The notes: generated by a model not told the origin, from the letters alone. DNA of 64,000 nucleotides from Maricaulis maris_C (GCF_049116555.1 NZ_JAGDYT010000001.1:620001-684000), one strand, 5' to 3'. Numbered from the stretch's first letter, positions 49,041 to 58,361 are shown. Numbers and translations: made by a program.

Positions 49041-50129
49041 TCAGCCTGCGGAGAATCCCGGCGGAAGTGGCAGATCCGCACTGTCCAGGCAGACCAGTTT
49101 GAACAACTCGCCCATCTGCTCATTGTCGGTTAAGCGCCAGATTTGTCGGGCGATTTCCGCGCGCTTGCCGGGTTGGGACTGGCTCAGCGCGGCGGCGCGG
49201 GCTTCCAGCCCAAGACCCAGCAGCCAGTCTCCCTGGCATTCCGGACCATAGGCCTTCAGACCGGCGTCCCGGCCTGCCTGCAAAAGGGATTCGAAGTCGA
49301 CACGGGCGGTCAGGTCCGCCGTGCCGGGGGCCTCGAGTGGCGGTTGTTTCTTATGAGCGCGAATGGCCTGCAGCGTGTCACCCATCTCGCTCTGTGCCGG
49401 TCCATAGTCGATGAAGAGGGCACGGCCGGGCTGTTCGGAAAAGCGTGCGGCCAACAGGTCGACGACCTGGCGGTCACCGGGGCGCAGCTCGACCAGGGCG
49501 CCGTCTTCAGCCTCGTGCAGGCGGGCCGGAATCAGGGCTTCGTCCTCGCCCAGGGGCGGGCCGAGCACAAAGACGAAGGCACCATCATCGTCCGGATTGA
49601 GCCCGACGAGGCGCTCATGCCAGACGCCCTCATGACGCAGCGCCTGGCGTACAGGCAGACAGTCGAGAAATTCATTGCCGAGGATGATGGAGGGACCAGG
49701 CGCAACCGCTTCGAGCCGGTCGACCCAGCGGATCTGTGCCCCGGAGGGACCCAGCGTCTGCGCCTGGACGGCCTTGAGGGCGGCGCTGGCCTCGATCAGC
49801 ACGACTTCGGTCGCGTCCAGGAAACCCGGCACGGTACGCGCGGCGCGCAGGGCGTCGGCCATCATCGTTCCCCGACCCGGGCCCATCTCGATCAGTTTGA
49901 GCGTGTCCGGTCGGCCCATGTCGAGCCAGGTCTGGGCCGCGACCAGGCCGAGCAGCTCCCCGAACATCTGGCTGATCTCCGGTGCCGTGATGAAGTCCGC
50001 GCCGGCGCCGATCGGGTCCTTGGTGGCATAGAAGCCGTGCCGCGGATCAAACAGGGCCTCGGTCATGAAAGCGGCTATCGAGAGCGGACCGCCCGACCGG
50101 ATGCGGTCACGTAGCGTGTCGGCGATCAT
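49041..50129 (-). CDS. MidA/NDUFAF7-family SAM methyltransferase
   Basis: 362 residues. DUF185 signature GFYATKDPIGAGADFITAPEISQMFGELLGL followed by LIEMGPGRGTMMADALR (SAM site) and FLDCLPVRQ. The mitochondrial homologue methylates an arginine of complex I subunit NDUFS2; a bacterial target is unproved. Overlaps lgt by ATGA, so it is cotranslated with it. Confidence 0.92.
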   Translation of the reverse strand: MIADTLRDRIRSGGPLSIAAFMTEALFDPRHGFYATKDPIGAGADFITAPEISQMFGELLGLVAAQTWLDMGRPDTLKLIEMGPGRGTMMADALRAARTVPGFLDATEVVLIEASAALKAVQAQTLGPSGAQIRWVDRLEAVAPGPSIILGNEFLDCLPVRQALRHEGVWHERLVGLNPDDDGAFVFVLGPPLGEDEALIPARLHEAEDGALVELRPGDRQVVDLLAARFSEQPGRALFIDYGPAQSEMGDTLQAIRAHKKQPPLEAPGTADLTARVDFESLLQAGRDAGLKAYGPECQGDWLLGLGLEARAAALSQSQPGKRAEIARQIWRLTDNEQMGELFKLVCLDSADLPLPPGFSAG

Positions 50130-51016
50130 GGTTTGGACGGGGTCGGGCTCTTGAGGGCGCGATGGATCAGCCAGGCACCGGCGATGATCATCGGGATGGA
50201 GAGGATCATGCCCATGGTGATGTAGCCGCGCAGCGCTTCCGGCATGTAGAGGTCCGGCTCGCGCACCTGCTCCAGCGAGGTCCGGAACAGACCGTAGAAA
50301 AGCAGGAAGAGGCCGGCATTCAGGCCCGGCTTCTCCAGCGAGCGGAATTTCCAGGTCGCGATATTGATGATGGCAAAGAGAAGCACGCCTTCCAGCGCCG
50401 CTTCATACAGCTGGCTGGGATGGCGCAGGGCGCATTGCGGGTCATTGGCGAAGCGCATGGCCCAAGGCACGTCAGTGGGACGGCCCCAGAGCTCGCCATT
50501 GATGAAATTGGCCAGGCGGCCGAAGAGCAGGCCGAGCGGCGTGACCACAGCGGCGGCATCGCCAATCCGCAGCAGGTCCAGCTTCTGGCCGCGGGCAAAC
50601 CACCACAGCGCCAGCGAGACGCCGATCAATCCACCATGGAAGGACATGCCGCCATCGGTAATGCCCAGGACAATGTCCAGCGGCCGCTCCCAGATCATGT
50701 CCGGCATGTAGAACAGCACAAAGCCCAGCCGTCCGCCGGCAATCACTCCCAGCGTCGCCCAGATCAAGAGATCATCGACCTGCGGCTCCGAGAAGGGCGC
50801 CTTGGGCTTCTTCTTGCCCGGTGCATGCCAAATGGCGGGGCGCCGGGCGAGGGCGACCATATAGCGCCAGCCCAGCATCAGGCCGGCGATATAGGCCAGC
50901 GCATACCAGCGCAGGGCGAACCAGATGGCCTCCTGGCTGCCGAAGGCGAATCCGTCGGGTCCGATCGAGAACAGGACGGGATCGATCAGGTCAAAGCTTG
51001 GCGGGCAATATTGCAT
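50126..51016 (-). CDS. lgt: Prolipoprotein diacylglyceryl transferase
   Basis: 296 residues, about seven membrane helices. First step of lipoprotein maturation. GMSFHGGLIG, signature GRLANFINGELWGRPTDVPW and RHPSQLYEAALEG are all present. Precedes the midA-like gene with a 4-base overlap. It is divergent from ubiK, 112 bases apart. Confidence 0.95.
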   Translation of the reverse strand: MQYCPPSFDLIDPVLFSIGPDGFAFGSQEAIWFALRWYALAYIAGLMLGWRYMVALARRPAIWHAPGKKKPKAPFSEPQVDDLLIWATLGVIAGGRLGFVLFYMPDMIWERPLDIVLGITDGGMSFHGGLIGVSLALWWFARGQKLDLLRIGDAAAVVTPLGLLFGRLANFINGELWGRPTDVPWAMRFANDPQCALRHPSQLYEAALEGVLLFAIINIATWKFRSLEKPGLNAGLFLLFYGLFRTSLEQVREPDLYMPEALRGYITMGMILSIPMIIAGAWLIHRALKSPTPSKP

Positions 51017-51128
51017 GGTGTACTCGGCTCGTGGCTCGGCGAGGTGCAGCTTTGACGGAACGGCGCGTTGCGCTTTTCGGGCCAGAGCCGCATATAGGCG
51101 ATGTCGAACACTCTAATGGCTTTCTTTG

Positions 51129-51461
51129 ATGCAAACGCGCAACCCGCTTCTGAATGATTTTGCTGATCTCATGACCGACGCCTTCGGTGCGGCGCAGGCG
51201 ATGGGCGAAGAGGCGCGCTCGGTTTTCCGGGCCCGCGCCGATCGCATGGTCGCCGAGATGGACCTGGTCACGCGCGAGGAATTCGACGCTGTGAAAGCGG
51301 CCCTGGATGCCTCCCAGGAGGAGGTCTCCGCCCTGACCAAACGCCTCGAGGCGCTCGAGGCTGCAGCCAAGCCGAAGCCGGCGGCCCGCAAGAAAGCAAC
51401 AACTGCCAAGCCGGCCACCAGCAAGGCCAAAACGACCAAGTCCGCGACGGGCAAGGCCTGA
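51129..51461 (+). CDS. ubiK: Ubiquinone biosynthesis accessory factor UbiK (BMFP)
   Basis: 110 residues. N-terminal amphipathic helix MQTRNPLLNDFADLMTDAFG and a C-terminal coiled coil LVTREEFDAVKAALDASQEE, then a Lys/Ala-rich tail typical of alphaproteobacterial forms. Helps assemble the Ubi metabolon under aerobic conditions. Start at ATG 51129; no clear Shine-Dalgarno. First of the conserved ubiK-ybjN-proC order. Confidence 0.9.
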   Translation: MQTRNPLLNDFADLMTDAFGAAQAMGEEARSVFRARADRMVAEMDLVTREEFDAVKAALDASQEEVSALTKRLEALEAAAKPKPAARKKATTAKPATSKAKTTKSATGKA

Positions 51462-51473
51462 CCTTTCCGAACA

Positions 51474-51492
51474 CGCGCCCAGCGCGCTTTTT
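51474..51492 (+). terminator. Small terminator-like hairpin after ubiK
   Basis: CGCGC and GCGCG with loop CCA, followed by CTTTTTATT, 13 bases after the ubiK stop. Confidence 0.6.
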
Positions 51493-51566
51493 ATTGCGCC
51501 TGACGCGGCGCAGACATACCGTCATGGCACGGTGTGAGTCGCCGCGCAGACGATGGAGCCACTTTG

Positions 51567-52070
51567 ATGGACCTGCTGTCAGACGAATTTTCGCCGACTG
51601 TGACTGACCCGCTCGACGCGGTCGAGCAGGCGGTGATCGCCGAGCAATACCCCTATGACCGTGACGAAACCGGTGAGATCCATCTCACCGCATCCGGGGC
51701 CTGGCGCGACCATCAGATCTGGTTCGCCTGGCGGCCGGAGCTGGAAGCCCTGCATATTTGCGGCAGCCTCGACCTGAAAGTCCCGGCCAATCGCTTCCGC
51801 GATGTCTGTGAGCTGGTCGCCCGGCTCAATGAGAAGCTGTGGCTTGGGCATTTCGATATCTGGGCCGAGGATGGCTCGATCGTTTATCGTCACGCTCTGT
51901 CCCTGCCCAGTGGCGAAACCGTGTCGCCGTCCCAGGCGGCTGCAATGATCACGGCTGCCCGCGATGCCGGCGAGCGCTTCTATCCTGCCTTCCACTTCCT
52001 CGTCTGGGGCGGCAAGGGCGTCGAAGAGGCGGTTGCGGCCGCCATGTTCGAAACTGCTGGTGAGGCCTGA
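51567..52070 (+). CDS. YbjN-domain protein
   Basis: 167 residues. The YbjN fold is visible as YDRDETGEIHLTASG, WFAWRPELEALHICGSLDLKVP, VCELVARLNEKLWLGHFDIW and GSIVYRHALSL; the final third is the helix region. Thought to act as a regulator or chaperone in bacteria, role uncertain. ATG 51567 has GGAG 8 bases upstream. proC begins 8 bases after the stop. Confidence 0.85.
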   Translation: MDLLSDEFSPTVTDPLDAVEQAVIAEQYPYDRDETGEIHLTASGAWRDHQIWFAWRPELEALHICGSLDLKVPANRFRDVCELVARLNEKLWLGHFDIWAEDGSIVYRHALSLPSGETVSPSQAAAMITAARDAGERFYPAFHFLVWGGKGVEEAVAAAMFETAGEA

Positions 52071-52078
52071 CACCGACT

Positions 52079-52921
52079 ATGGCAGACAGCTTTCGGATTG
52101 CTTTGATCGGTGGTGGCAATATGGGCGGCGCGCTGGCGGCCGGCTTGTTGCGCACCAAGCGCGGTCCGGTCACCGGGCCGGAATTGCTGGTTATTGATCC
52201 GCATCCCGGTGATGCGGTCCAGACCCTCGTCGCCAATGCCGGTCTTACTGTTCTGCCGGAGCTGACCGCCAAGGCCGCTGCGGGTCTGGAACTGGTCATT
52301 TTCGCGCTCAAACCCCAGGCTTTCGAGCCGGCTGCGGCTGCCCTTGCCGGTCGTCTTTCGCCGGAAACCGGCGTGATATCACTCATGCCGGGTGTCACCC
52401 TCAGCCGCATGGCCACGGCCCTGGGCGACCGACCCCTGATCCGCGCCATGTCCAATACGGCGGCCGCGGTCGGCGCGGCCATGACCGTCTGTATTGCCAA
52501 TAATGCCGGCGAAGCGCTGGAAAAACCGGTTACCCGCCTCTTCAAAGGGGTGGGCACCGTCGAATGGGTGGCGGATGAGCGCATGATCGGGGCCGTGACC
52601 GCGGTCTCCGGGTCGGGCCCCGCCTATGTCTTCCTGCTCGCCGAAGCGCTTGCCGGTGCCGCCTTTGCCGAAGGCCTGCCGCGCGACCTCGCCGACAAGC
52701 TGGCCCGCGAAACCATCATCGGTGCCGGCGCCCTGCTGGCCAAGTCCGGCAAGACGCCCCAGGAATTGCGCCGCGCCGTGACCTCACCCGGTGGCACCAC
52801 ACAAGCCGCCGTTGATGTCCTCATGGGCGCCGGGGGCGGCCTGCCGGAACTTGTGCGTCAGGCGGTCGGTGCTGCTGAGCGCCGTTCGCGGCAGATGGGT
52901 CAGGATCCGGGCAAGCGGTAG
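52079..52921 (+). CDS. proC: Pyrroline-5-carboxylate reductase
   Basis: 280 residues. Last step of proline synthesis. NAD(P)-binding IGGGNMGGALAAGLL, MSNTAAAVGAAMTV, and C-terminal VSGSGPAYVFLLAEAL with VTSPGGTTQAAVD. Full length. Ends the ubiK-ybjN-proC group; the ParDE module lies just downstream on the other strand. Confidence 0.95.
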   Translation: MADSFRIALIGGGNMGGALAAGLLRTKRGPVTGPELLVIDPHPGDAVQTLVANAGLTVLPELTAKAAAGLELVIFALKPQAFEPAAAALAGRLSPETGVISLMPGVTLSRMATALGDRPLIRAMSNTAAAVGAAMTVCIANNAGEALEKPVTRLFKGVGTVEWVADERMIGAVTAVSGSGPAYVFLLAEALAGAAFAEGLPRDLADKLARETIIGAGALLAKSGKTPQELRRAVTSPGGTTQAAVDVLMGAGGGLPELVRQAVGAAERRSRQMGQDPGKR

Positions 52922-52945
52922 GTTTTTCTGCCGACCTTTGTACGG

Positions 52946-53272
52946 TCATTTTTCGCCGAGGTTGCTTAACCTGGCGGGTAGATTCGAACGGGCATGCAAA
53001 ATTTCGATTATTGTGACGAAATCACTGTCGCGAACGAAGACGATGAAATGCTGGCCGCAACGCGAAAAGCACATGTCTTCCGGCATAGCGGAGTCCACGA
53101 GCTGGCTGCAATTCTGCTCGAATGCTTGGCCATTGGCGAGCTCCGAGCAGCGAGCGATCAGGTCGTTCATGTATGCAGCAGCTTGGTTTTGACCAAATGT
53201 CTCGATTGTCCACCGCGCAATTTCGCGAAGTGATTGCTCCGCCAATGGTGTGAGGCGCCAGTCGCGGCCCAA
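52946..53272 (-). CDS. RelE/ParE-family toxin
   Basis: 108 residues. ParE pattern: WRLTPLAEQSLREIARWTIETFG at the N-terminus and a C-terminal beta region CFSRCGQHFIVFVRDSDFVTIIEILHARSNL. Family members inhibit gyrase (ParE) or cleave mRNA (RelE); ParD-type partner suggests ParE. Start is TTG 53272, three bases after the antitoxin stop; no closer ATG. Probable second gene of the operon. Confidence 0.85.
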   Translation of the reverse strand: MGRDWRLTPLAEQSLREIARWTIETFGQNQAAAYMNDLIARCSELANGQAFEQNCSQLVDSAMPEDMCFSRCGQHFIVFVRDSDFVTIIEILHARSNLPARLSNLGEK

Positions 53273-53275
53273 TTC

Positions 53276-53527
53276 TCAATCCCGGGCAGCGGCAAAAGCC
53301 CGGCGAATGACATCCTCTCCCGAACCCGCGGCGAACTCCCCCGCCCGATACTGATCGAGGCCCCGTTGCAATCGGTCGCGAATGTCACTGAGTTCGACTT
53401 CTTCTCTTTCCAGCAGCCGCAAACCAGCGCGCAGTGCTTCAGAGGCATTTTGGAAGCGCCCGGTCGCTACGAGGCGATCGACGAGATCTGTTTGCGTGTC
53501 TGTCAGGACGACGTTCTTGGTGGCCAT
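53276..53527 (-). CDS. ParD-family antitoxin
   Basis: 83 residues. Ribbon-helix-helix at the N-terminus (NVVLTDTQTDLVDRLVATGRFQNASEALRAGLRLLE) and a C-terminal tail that wraps the toxin (VIRRAFAAARD). ATG 53527 has GGAG 8 bases upstream. A TATAAA box lies on the minus strand at 53563-53568, a likely -10. Neutralises the downstream ParE-type toxin and represses the operon. Confidence 0.88.
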   Translation of the reverse strand: MATKNVVLTDTQTDLVDRLVATGRFQNASEALRAGLRLLEREEVELSDIRDRLQRGLDQYRAGEFAAGSGEDVIRRAFAAARD

Positions 53528-53664
53528 TCGAGCATCTCCAGTCACTGGCAATTTAAGCCAATTTTATAGTAGGGGCAATTCTGTGCCCGATAGGGTCATA
53601 CGTGCTAACAATCGGGTGGACGGGTATAGGCTTGGCGTTCGCACGACATTGGAGTGGTCCGGAA

Positions 53665-54042
53665 ATGATGACCGAAGGTGTTCAGAAGAATTCTGACCGG
53701 GAGCTACCCGTTCCCAAAAAATGGCGCCCGATGATTGCCGACATCGTGGGCGCGATTGTACGCAATGATTTCAGTTTTGAAGATTTGAATGTGCGGGTCG
53801 AACCGCCGAGTGAAAAGCTCCAAGATTATATCAGGGAATCTATTGGTGACTATGGGTGCACCCTGATCGCTTTGCGCGCGGACGTATGGAAGCACGCGGT
53901 CTATATCTGCTTCGAAGACCACTGGCAGGTGATTGTTGACCTATGTTCGGAGGAGGAAGGGGTTAGCGACCTCGCCCTCCATCTCAAAGTGCATGATGAT
54001 ATTGTTCCGAAGTTCGAAATTTCCTCCGTACACGTCCCGTAG
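53665..54042 (+). CDS. Hypothetical protein
   Basis: 125 residues, family not recognised. Charged, with ELPVPKKWRPMIADIVGAIVRND near the start, then WKHAVYICFEDHWQVIVDLCSEEEG. No signal. ATG 53665 (with another ATG directly after) has GGAG 10 bases upstream. The codon use is more AT-rich than the surrounding core genes, and it sits beside the ParDE module, so the two may have come in together. The gap before the histidine kinase gene is 83 bases. Confidence 0.5.
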   Translation: MMTEGVQKNSDRELPVPKKWRPMIADIVGAIVRNDFSFEDLNVRVEPPSEKLQDYIRESIGDYGCTLIALRADVWKHAVYICFEDHWQVIVDLCSEEEGVSDLALHLKVHDDIVPKFEISSVHVP

Positions 54043-54125
54043 TGAAAGTCGTTGGGTCCCGGTCTCCCATCACCCGCTCCATCTAGCGGCTACGCGCCGA
54101 GTCACCGCCAAAACACCAAAGCTAC

Positions 54126-55442
54126 TTATTGCGGCAGGCTGATCACCGCCAGCAAACCACCCAGCTCCGATTTCCCCAACTTGATATCCCCGCCATGGCC
54201 GCGGGCGACGTCGCGGGCCAGGGCGAGGCCGAGGCCGACGCCCTTGCGGTTCTGGTTGCGGCTTTCATCGAGGCGGTTGAAGGGCTTGAGGGCCTCGTCA
54301 TACTGGTCTTCCGGGATGCCGGGGCCGTCATCCTCGACCCGGATTTCGATCCGTGAGCCATTGGGCTCAACCGCGACCGCGACCATTTCACCAAAGCTGG
54401 TGGCATTGCCGATCAGATTGGCGAGCGCCCGGCGGATGGCGCCGGGGCGCAGTTCGGCATCGAGCTCGCCCTCCGTGTCAAAGCGGATATCGCCGCCATG
54501 GCGGCGGGCATCCTCGACCACTTCGCGGGTCAGTCCGATCAGGTCGATGCGCTGGGTTTCCTCGCTACCTTCACCGCGTGCGAAGTCGAGATACTCGTCC
54601 AGCATGGCTTCCATCTCGTCGAGATCGCGCCGCGCATCGGCGGTCTCGTCAGTTTGCGGCATCAGCGCCAGTTGCAGCTTGAGTCGGGTCAAGGGCGTGC
54701 GCAGGTCATGGCTGACCGCGGCCAGAAGGGCGGTGCGTTGTTCGAGATGGCGTTTCAGGCGGGCCCGCATCTCCAGGAAAGCGTGGGCGGCCTGGCGCAC
54801 TTCGGTGGCTCCGGCGGGGCGGAAATGGGCGACATCCTGGCCGCGGCCGAATTGCTCGGCCGCATCGGCGAGGCGGCGGATCGGCTTGACCTGATTGCGG
54901 ATGAAGACAACCGAGACGGCGGTCAAAAGCGTCGTCGCGCCGATGATCCACAGCAAAAAGATATGCCCGGTCGTGGCAAAGACCCGGTCGCGCGGCGTGA
55001 TGAAGCGCAGGACCCCGCCCTCAACCTCGACGCGGATGTCGACATAACTGGGATAGCGGGTGGTATCGAACCAGACCGGGTTGTCGAGTTGCTGTGACAG
55101 GGCCTCGCGCAGGGTGATGTCCAGCGTGCGGAAGAAGGAGGAGCGGCGCGAGGTCGGCAGGGTATCGTCGGGCCGGAAGTCGATGGACAGGCGGGTTGTG
55201 CCGAGCGCCGTCTCGATATGGCGCTGGAACGCCGGGGTCTCGCCGCCTTCTTCCTCATAAAGCCGGGTCGCCATGGCGATCTCGCCGGCGACGCCTTCGG
55301 ACAGGCGGCTGGTCACCGTTTCCCAGTGTTCCTCGAAGAAGGACCAGGCCACCGCGACCTGCATCATCGCCACAGGCAGGACGATGATCAGCAGGGTCCG
55401 TCCGAACAGCCCCTTGGGCATGAAGCGCTTGAAGAGGGACAC
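54126..55442 (-). CDS. EnvZ-type sensor histidine kinase
   Basis: 438 residues. TM helices about 13-35 and 160-182, HAMP about 183-235, dimerisation/phosphoacceptor His245 in AVSHDLRTPLTR, and ATPase boxes NLIGNATSF, VEDDGPGIPE, GVGLGLALARDVARGHGG. Follows the response regulator by 6 bases. EnvZ-like H-box suggests osmotic or envelope sensing, but the periplasmic domain differs and the signal is not known. Confidence 0.93.
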   Translation of the reverse strand: MSLFKRFMPKGLFGRTLLIIVLPVAMMQVAVAWSFFEEHWETVTSRLSEGVAGEIAMATRLYEEEGGETPAFQRHIETALGTTRLSIDFRPDDTLPTSRRSSFFRTLDITLREALSQQLDNPVWFDTTRYPSYVDIRVEVEGGVLRFITPRDRVFATTGHIFLLWIIGATTLLTAVSVVFIRNQVKPIRRLADAAEQFGRGQDVAHFRPAGATEVRQAAHAFLEMRARLKRHLEQRTALLAAVSHDLRTPLTRLKLQLALMPQTDETADARRDLDEMEAMLDEYLDFARGEGSEETQRIDLIGLTREVVEDARRHGGDIRFDTEGELDAELRPGAIRRALANLIGNATSFGEMVAVAVEPNGSRIEIRVEDDGPGIPEDQYDEALKPFNRLDESRNQNRKGVGLGLALARDVARGHGGDIKLGKSELGGLLAVISLPQ

Positions 55443-55448
55443 GCCGGA

Positions 55449-56150
55449 TCAGTCCTCGAATATCGGGTCGGCGAGGAGACGATAGCCTTCGCCGCGGACC
55501 GTCTGGAGATGGAGGGGTTCTTTCGGGTCGCTCTCCAGCTTGCGCCGCAGGCGTGTGACCTGGACATCGACGGCGCGCTCGCCGCCGCCCGTGCGCTCTG
55601 ACAGCGTCAGGCGAGAAACCGTCTGCCCGGCCGAGGCTGCCAGCGCGGCCAGAAGCGCCGCTTCACCGCCGGTCAGGCGAACAGCATCGCCGGACCGGGT
55701 CAGGCTTTCGCGCTGGATATCAAAGCGCCAATCGCCAAAGCTGACATGCTGGATCGCCGCCTGGGCCGGCTTGGCCCTGCGCAGGATGGCATTGATCCGG
55801 AGCACGAGTTCTTCCGGCTCGAAAGGCTTGGGCAGATAATCATCTGCCCCGAGAGAGAGCCCCTTGATCCGGTCCTCGGCATCGCCGCGCGCGGTCAGGA
55901 GCAGGATCGGTGTTTCACCGCGCTCGCGCACGGCCTGGGTCAGCTCAAACCCGTCCATGCCGGGCATCATCACGTCCAGCACCAGCAGGTCAAAGGCCAG
56001 GGAGTTCAGGGTAGAGAGCGCCTTGTTGGCATTCGGGGCAGTCGAGACGCGATAGCCGCGTTCCTGCAGGAAGCGCTTGAGCAGGTTGCGGATGCGGTCG
56101 TCATCATCGACCACAAGGATGTGCGGGTCATCACCGGGCGTCTGGGCCAT
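55449..56150 (-). CDS. OmpR-type response regulator
   Basis: 233 residues. Receiver with DDDD at residues 15-18, phospho-acceptor Asp59 (LLVLDVMMPGMDG), Lys108 (LPKPFEP), then winged-helix DNA-binding domain (LTGGEAALLAALAASAGQTVSR, VTRLRRKLE, VRGEGYRLL). First gene of the pair; its partner kinase follows. Target genes unknown. Confidence 0.94.
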   Translation of the reverse strand: MAQTPGDDPHILVVDDDDRIRNLLKRFLQERGYRVSTAPNANKALSTLNSLAFDLLVLDVMMPGMDGFELTQAVRERGETPILLLTARGDAEDRIKGLSLGADDYLPKPFEPEELVLRINAILRRAKPAQAAIQHVSFGDWRFDIQRESLTRSGDAVRLTGGEAALLAALAASAGQTVSRLTLSERTGGGERAVDVQVTRLRRKLESDPKEPLHLQTVRGEGYRLLADPIFED

Positions 56151-56201
56151 GAAGTCCTGCCGAATTGCGAGTTTCGATCATGACCCGTGGGCGGCAGCCG
56201 C

Positions 56202-56999
56202 TCAAGGTGCTTTATCGGCGCGGACCAGCAAATCATCCGATGATTCAAGCCGTTCCGCGCAGGCGCTGCGCAAGGCCTCGAGCCCGGCCTCATAGGGCTC
56301 CGGATCGGCATAGATCGCGGCCAGCGGGGCGCGGGCGCCGAGGACGAGCTCGTCCGGCGTGAGCAGGCGCGACATGTGCGGGGTCAGGCCTGCGGCATGG
56401 ACGGCGGCGATCTGCGGCAGCATGCGCGCCCAGGCGCCATAGAGGCGCAGTGAGACGACATTGACCGGCAGGAGCGCACTTTGGACACGCTGGAAAGGCG
56501 GCCAGCCGACCGCACTGATCGTGGTTCTTTGTGGCGTGTAGAGGCCGGTATGCACGCTCATCCGGGCCTCGGGCGCGAGTTCGCGCGTGATCGTCAGCAG
56601 GTCCAGCGAGAAGGCGTCGATGAGGACGGGCGCGTCATGGGCGGCGGCCTGGCGGACCAGTTCGGCGAGGGCGGTGCGCCGGTCTCCCTTGCCGATCTTG
56701 AGTTCCAGGATCACCGCGTGGCCACGGGCCGCGGCAAGCGCGTCCTCCAGGGTCCACATGCTTCCCGCTGCGCAATCGCGCATGACGGCGCGGCGTCCGA
56801 GACGGTCGATCATCATGGCTGGATGGCGGGTGTAGAGCAGGGGCGGACCGTCACCCTCGGCGATCCAGCAGATATCGGCCTCATGGGCGTGCCTGGCTTC
56901 CGGCAGACGCGCCGCCAGTGCCAGGCCGCGCTCGAAGGCTGCCGGCGAATTCAGAGAGCGGTGATGAAGGATTTCGAGCGCTTGGGACGGAAGTGACAT
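56202..56999 (-). CDS. Glycerophosphodiester phosphodiesterase-like protein
   Basis: 265 residues. TIM-barrel GDPD pattern, somewhat degenerate: LEILHHRSLNSPAAFERGLA (His-Arg, Asn), ARHAHEADICWI (Glu, Asp metal ligands), YTRHPAMM (second His), and LKIGKGDR. The usual HRG becomes HRS, and PENT becomes NSPA. Possibly phosphodiesterase on lipid headgroups; the next gene makes a phospholipid headgroup transferase. It starts 7 bases before the stop-start region of that gene. Confidence 0.72.
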   Translation of the reverse strand: MSLPSQALEILHHRSLNSPAAFERGLALAARLPEARHAHEADICWIAEGDGPPLLYTRHPAMMIDRLGRRAVMRDCAAGSMWTLEDALAAARGHAVILELKIGKGDRRTALAELVRQAAAHDAPVLIDAFSLDLLTITRELAPEARMSVHTGLYTPQRTTISAVGWPPFQRVQSALLPVNVVSLRLYGAWARMLPQIAAVHAAGLTPHMSRLLTPDELVLGARAPLAAIYADPEPYEAGLEALRSACAERLESSDDLLVRADKAP

Positions 57000-57006
57000 G
57001 CGCGTA

Positions 57007-57567
57007 TCAGGCCCGGTCCGAGGCTGGCTTCACGCCGGCCACCAGGTAATCCACGCACGACCAGACCGTGACCGCCACTGCGACCCAGAAGCTGGCCTCT
57101 GCGAGGCTTGCAGCCAGGTTCGGCGCCAGCCAGCTGGCCGGGATGAGCGGCGCACCGAGCAGAGCGATGATGGCAATGCCCTGAACGATGGCTTTGAGCT
57201 TGCCTGACAGGCGCGCGCCGACGGCGGCGCCCCGCGACTGCATCATAAGCCGGGCATAGCTGACCAGCACATCGCGCCAGGCAAAGACCAGAATGGCCCA
57301 GACCGGGATCAGGCCGGCGGTCGCCAGCGCGGTGAAGGCGCCGATCCGGTAGAGACTGTCCGCGAGCGGATCGAATTGCTCGCCGAACTCCGATTGCTGA
57401 TTGAAAGTCCGCGCAACCCAGCCATCGAGCAGGTCGGTGATCTCGGCCAGGACGGCGATGGCCAGCGCCGCCACAAAGCGCATTGATCCGTCCAGCGACA
57501 GGGCCAGGAAGAGCAGTGGGACGAGGCCGATGCGCGACGCGGTCAGAAGGTTGGGCAGGGTCAGCAT
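57007..57567 (-). CDS. CDP-alcohol phosphatidyltransferase (PgsA-like)
   Basis: 186 residues, six membrane helices. The CDP-alcohol motif DG-x2-AR-x8-G-x3-D-x3-D is complete in DGWVARTFNQQSEFGEQFD-PLAD. Probable phosphatidylglycerophosphate synthase; the uvrC-pgsA neighbourhood of many proteobacteria fits. Overlaps the HAD gene by 7 bases, so translation is coupled. Confidence 0.88.
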   Translation of the reverse strand: MLTLPNLLTASRIGLVPLLFLALSLDGSMRFVAALAIAVLAEITDLLDGWVARTFNQQSEFGEQFDPLADSLYRIGAFTALATAGLIPVWAILVFAWRDVLVSYARLMMQSRGAAVGARLSGKLKAIVQGIAIIALLGAPLIPASWLAPNLAASLAEASFWVAVAVTVWSCVDYLVAGVKPASDRA

Positions 57568-58361
57568 GCGGGTGCGGCCTTCCTGGCGGCGAGGAGACGA
57601 CCGGCGATCTCGGCGAAGCCCTGGGCTTCATCACCTTTGGCGATCTCGGCAGGGTGGGCGGTCATATGGGGCAGGAAACGGCGCACGCCGGCGACGCCGA
57701 AACTGATCGGGAAGGCCGCGAACATGGGCTCGTCATTGGGCGCGTCCCCGATATAGGCGACATGTTGGGTGAGGGTGTCGGCAGCCAGGCCGAAGCGCTC
57801 GGTCAGGACGCGGCAGGCGGTGGTCTTCTTGTCGTGATCGCCGAACCAGGCATTGACATGGATGGAGCTGGTCTTGGCCGTCGCGCCGGCCTTTTCGAAA
57901 TGGAGCCGGACCCGCTCGGCATCGGCCAGGGAGGCACCGGCGACGTCTTCGGCAAAATCCACCGCGATATCGCAGGCTCGCCAGTCATTATCGACAGCGG
58001 GGGCGAGATTGTCGGCGAGGGCGAGACTGGTCCGGGCCAGGCCCTCAAGCTGTTCGCGACGTGTGTCGGAGAGGTCGCAAAACCAGTCGCGGGTGATCCG
58101 CCCACTGGCCTCGCGGGCAAAGCAGAAGGCGCCATTTTCGCCGATCACGGCATCGACCGGCCACCAGCGAGCGATCAGGTCGCACCAGCCGGCCGGGCGT
58201 CCGGTCACAGCCAGGGTGAGAATGCCGGCCGATTGCAGGAGTTCCATCGCAGCCAGGCTGCTCGCCGGCACGCGGCCGTCACGGGTGACGGTTCCATCGA
58301 GGTCGAACAGGAAGGCCCGGACGTCCGCCAGGGACGCATCATTTGCGCTTGGAACCATCAT
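57561..58361 (-). CDS. HAD-superfamily (IIB) phosphatase
   Basis: 266 residues. Cof-like HAD with FLFDLDGTVTRDGR (motif I), LAVTGRPAGWC (motif II), HDKKTTACRVL (Lys), and GDAPNDEPMF (motif IV). It overlaps the preceding membrane protein gene by 23 bases and the phosphatidyltransferase gene by 7, indicating one operon. Possibly a sugar- or lipid-phosphate phosphatase. The start has two Met in tandem (58361/58358). Confidence 0.85.
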   Translation of the reverse strand: MMVPSANDASLADVRAFLFDLDGTVTRDGRVPASSLAAMELLQSAGILTLAVTGRPAGWCDLIARWWPVDAVIGENGAFCFAREASGRITRDWFCDLSDTRREQLEGLARTSLALADNLAPAVDNDWRACDIAVDFAEDVAGASLADAERVRLHFEKAGATAKTSSIHVNAWFGDHDKKTTACRVLTERFGLAADTLTQHVAYIGDAPNDEPMFAAFPISFGVAGVRRFLPHMTAHPAEIAKGDEAQGFAEIAGRLLAARKAAPAC

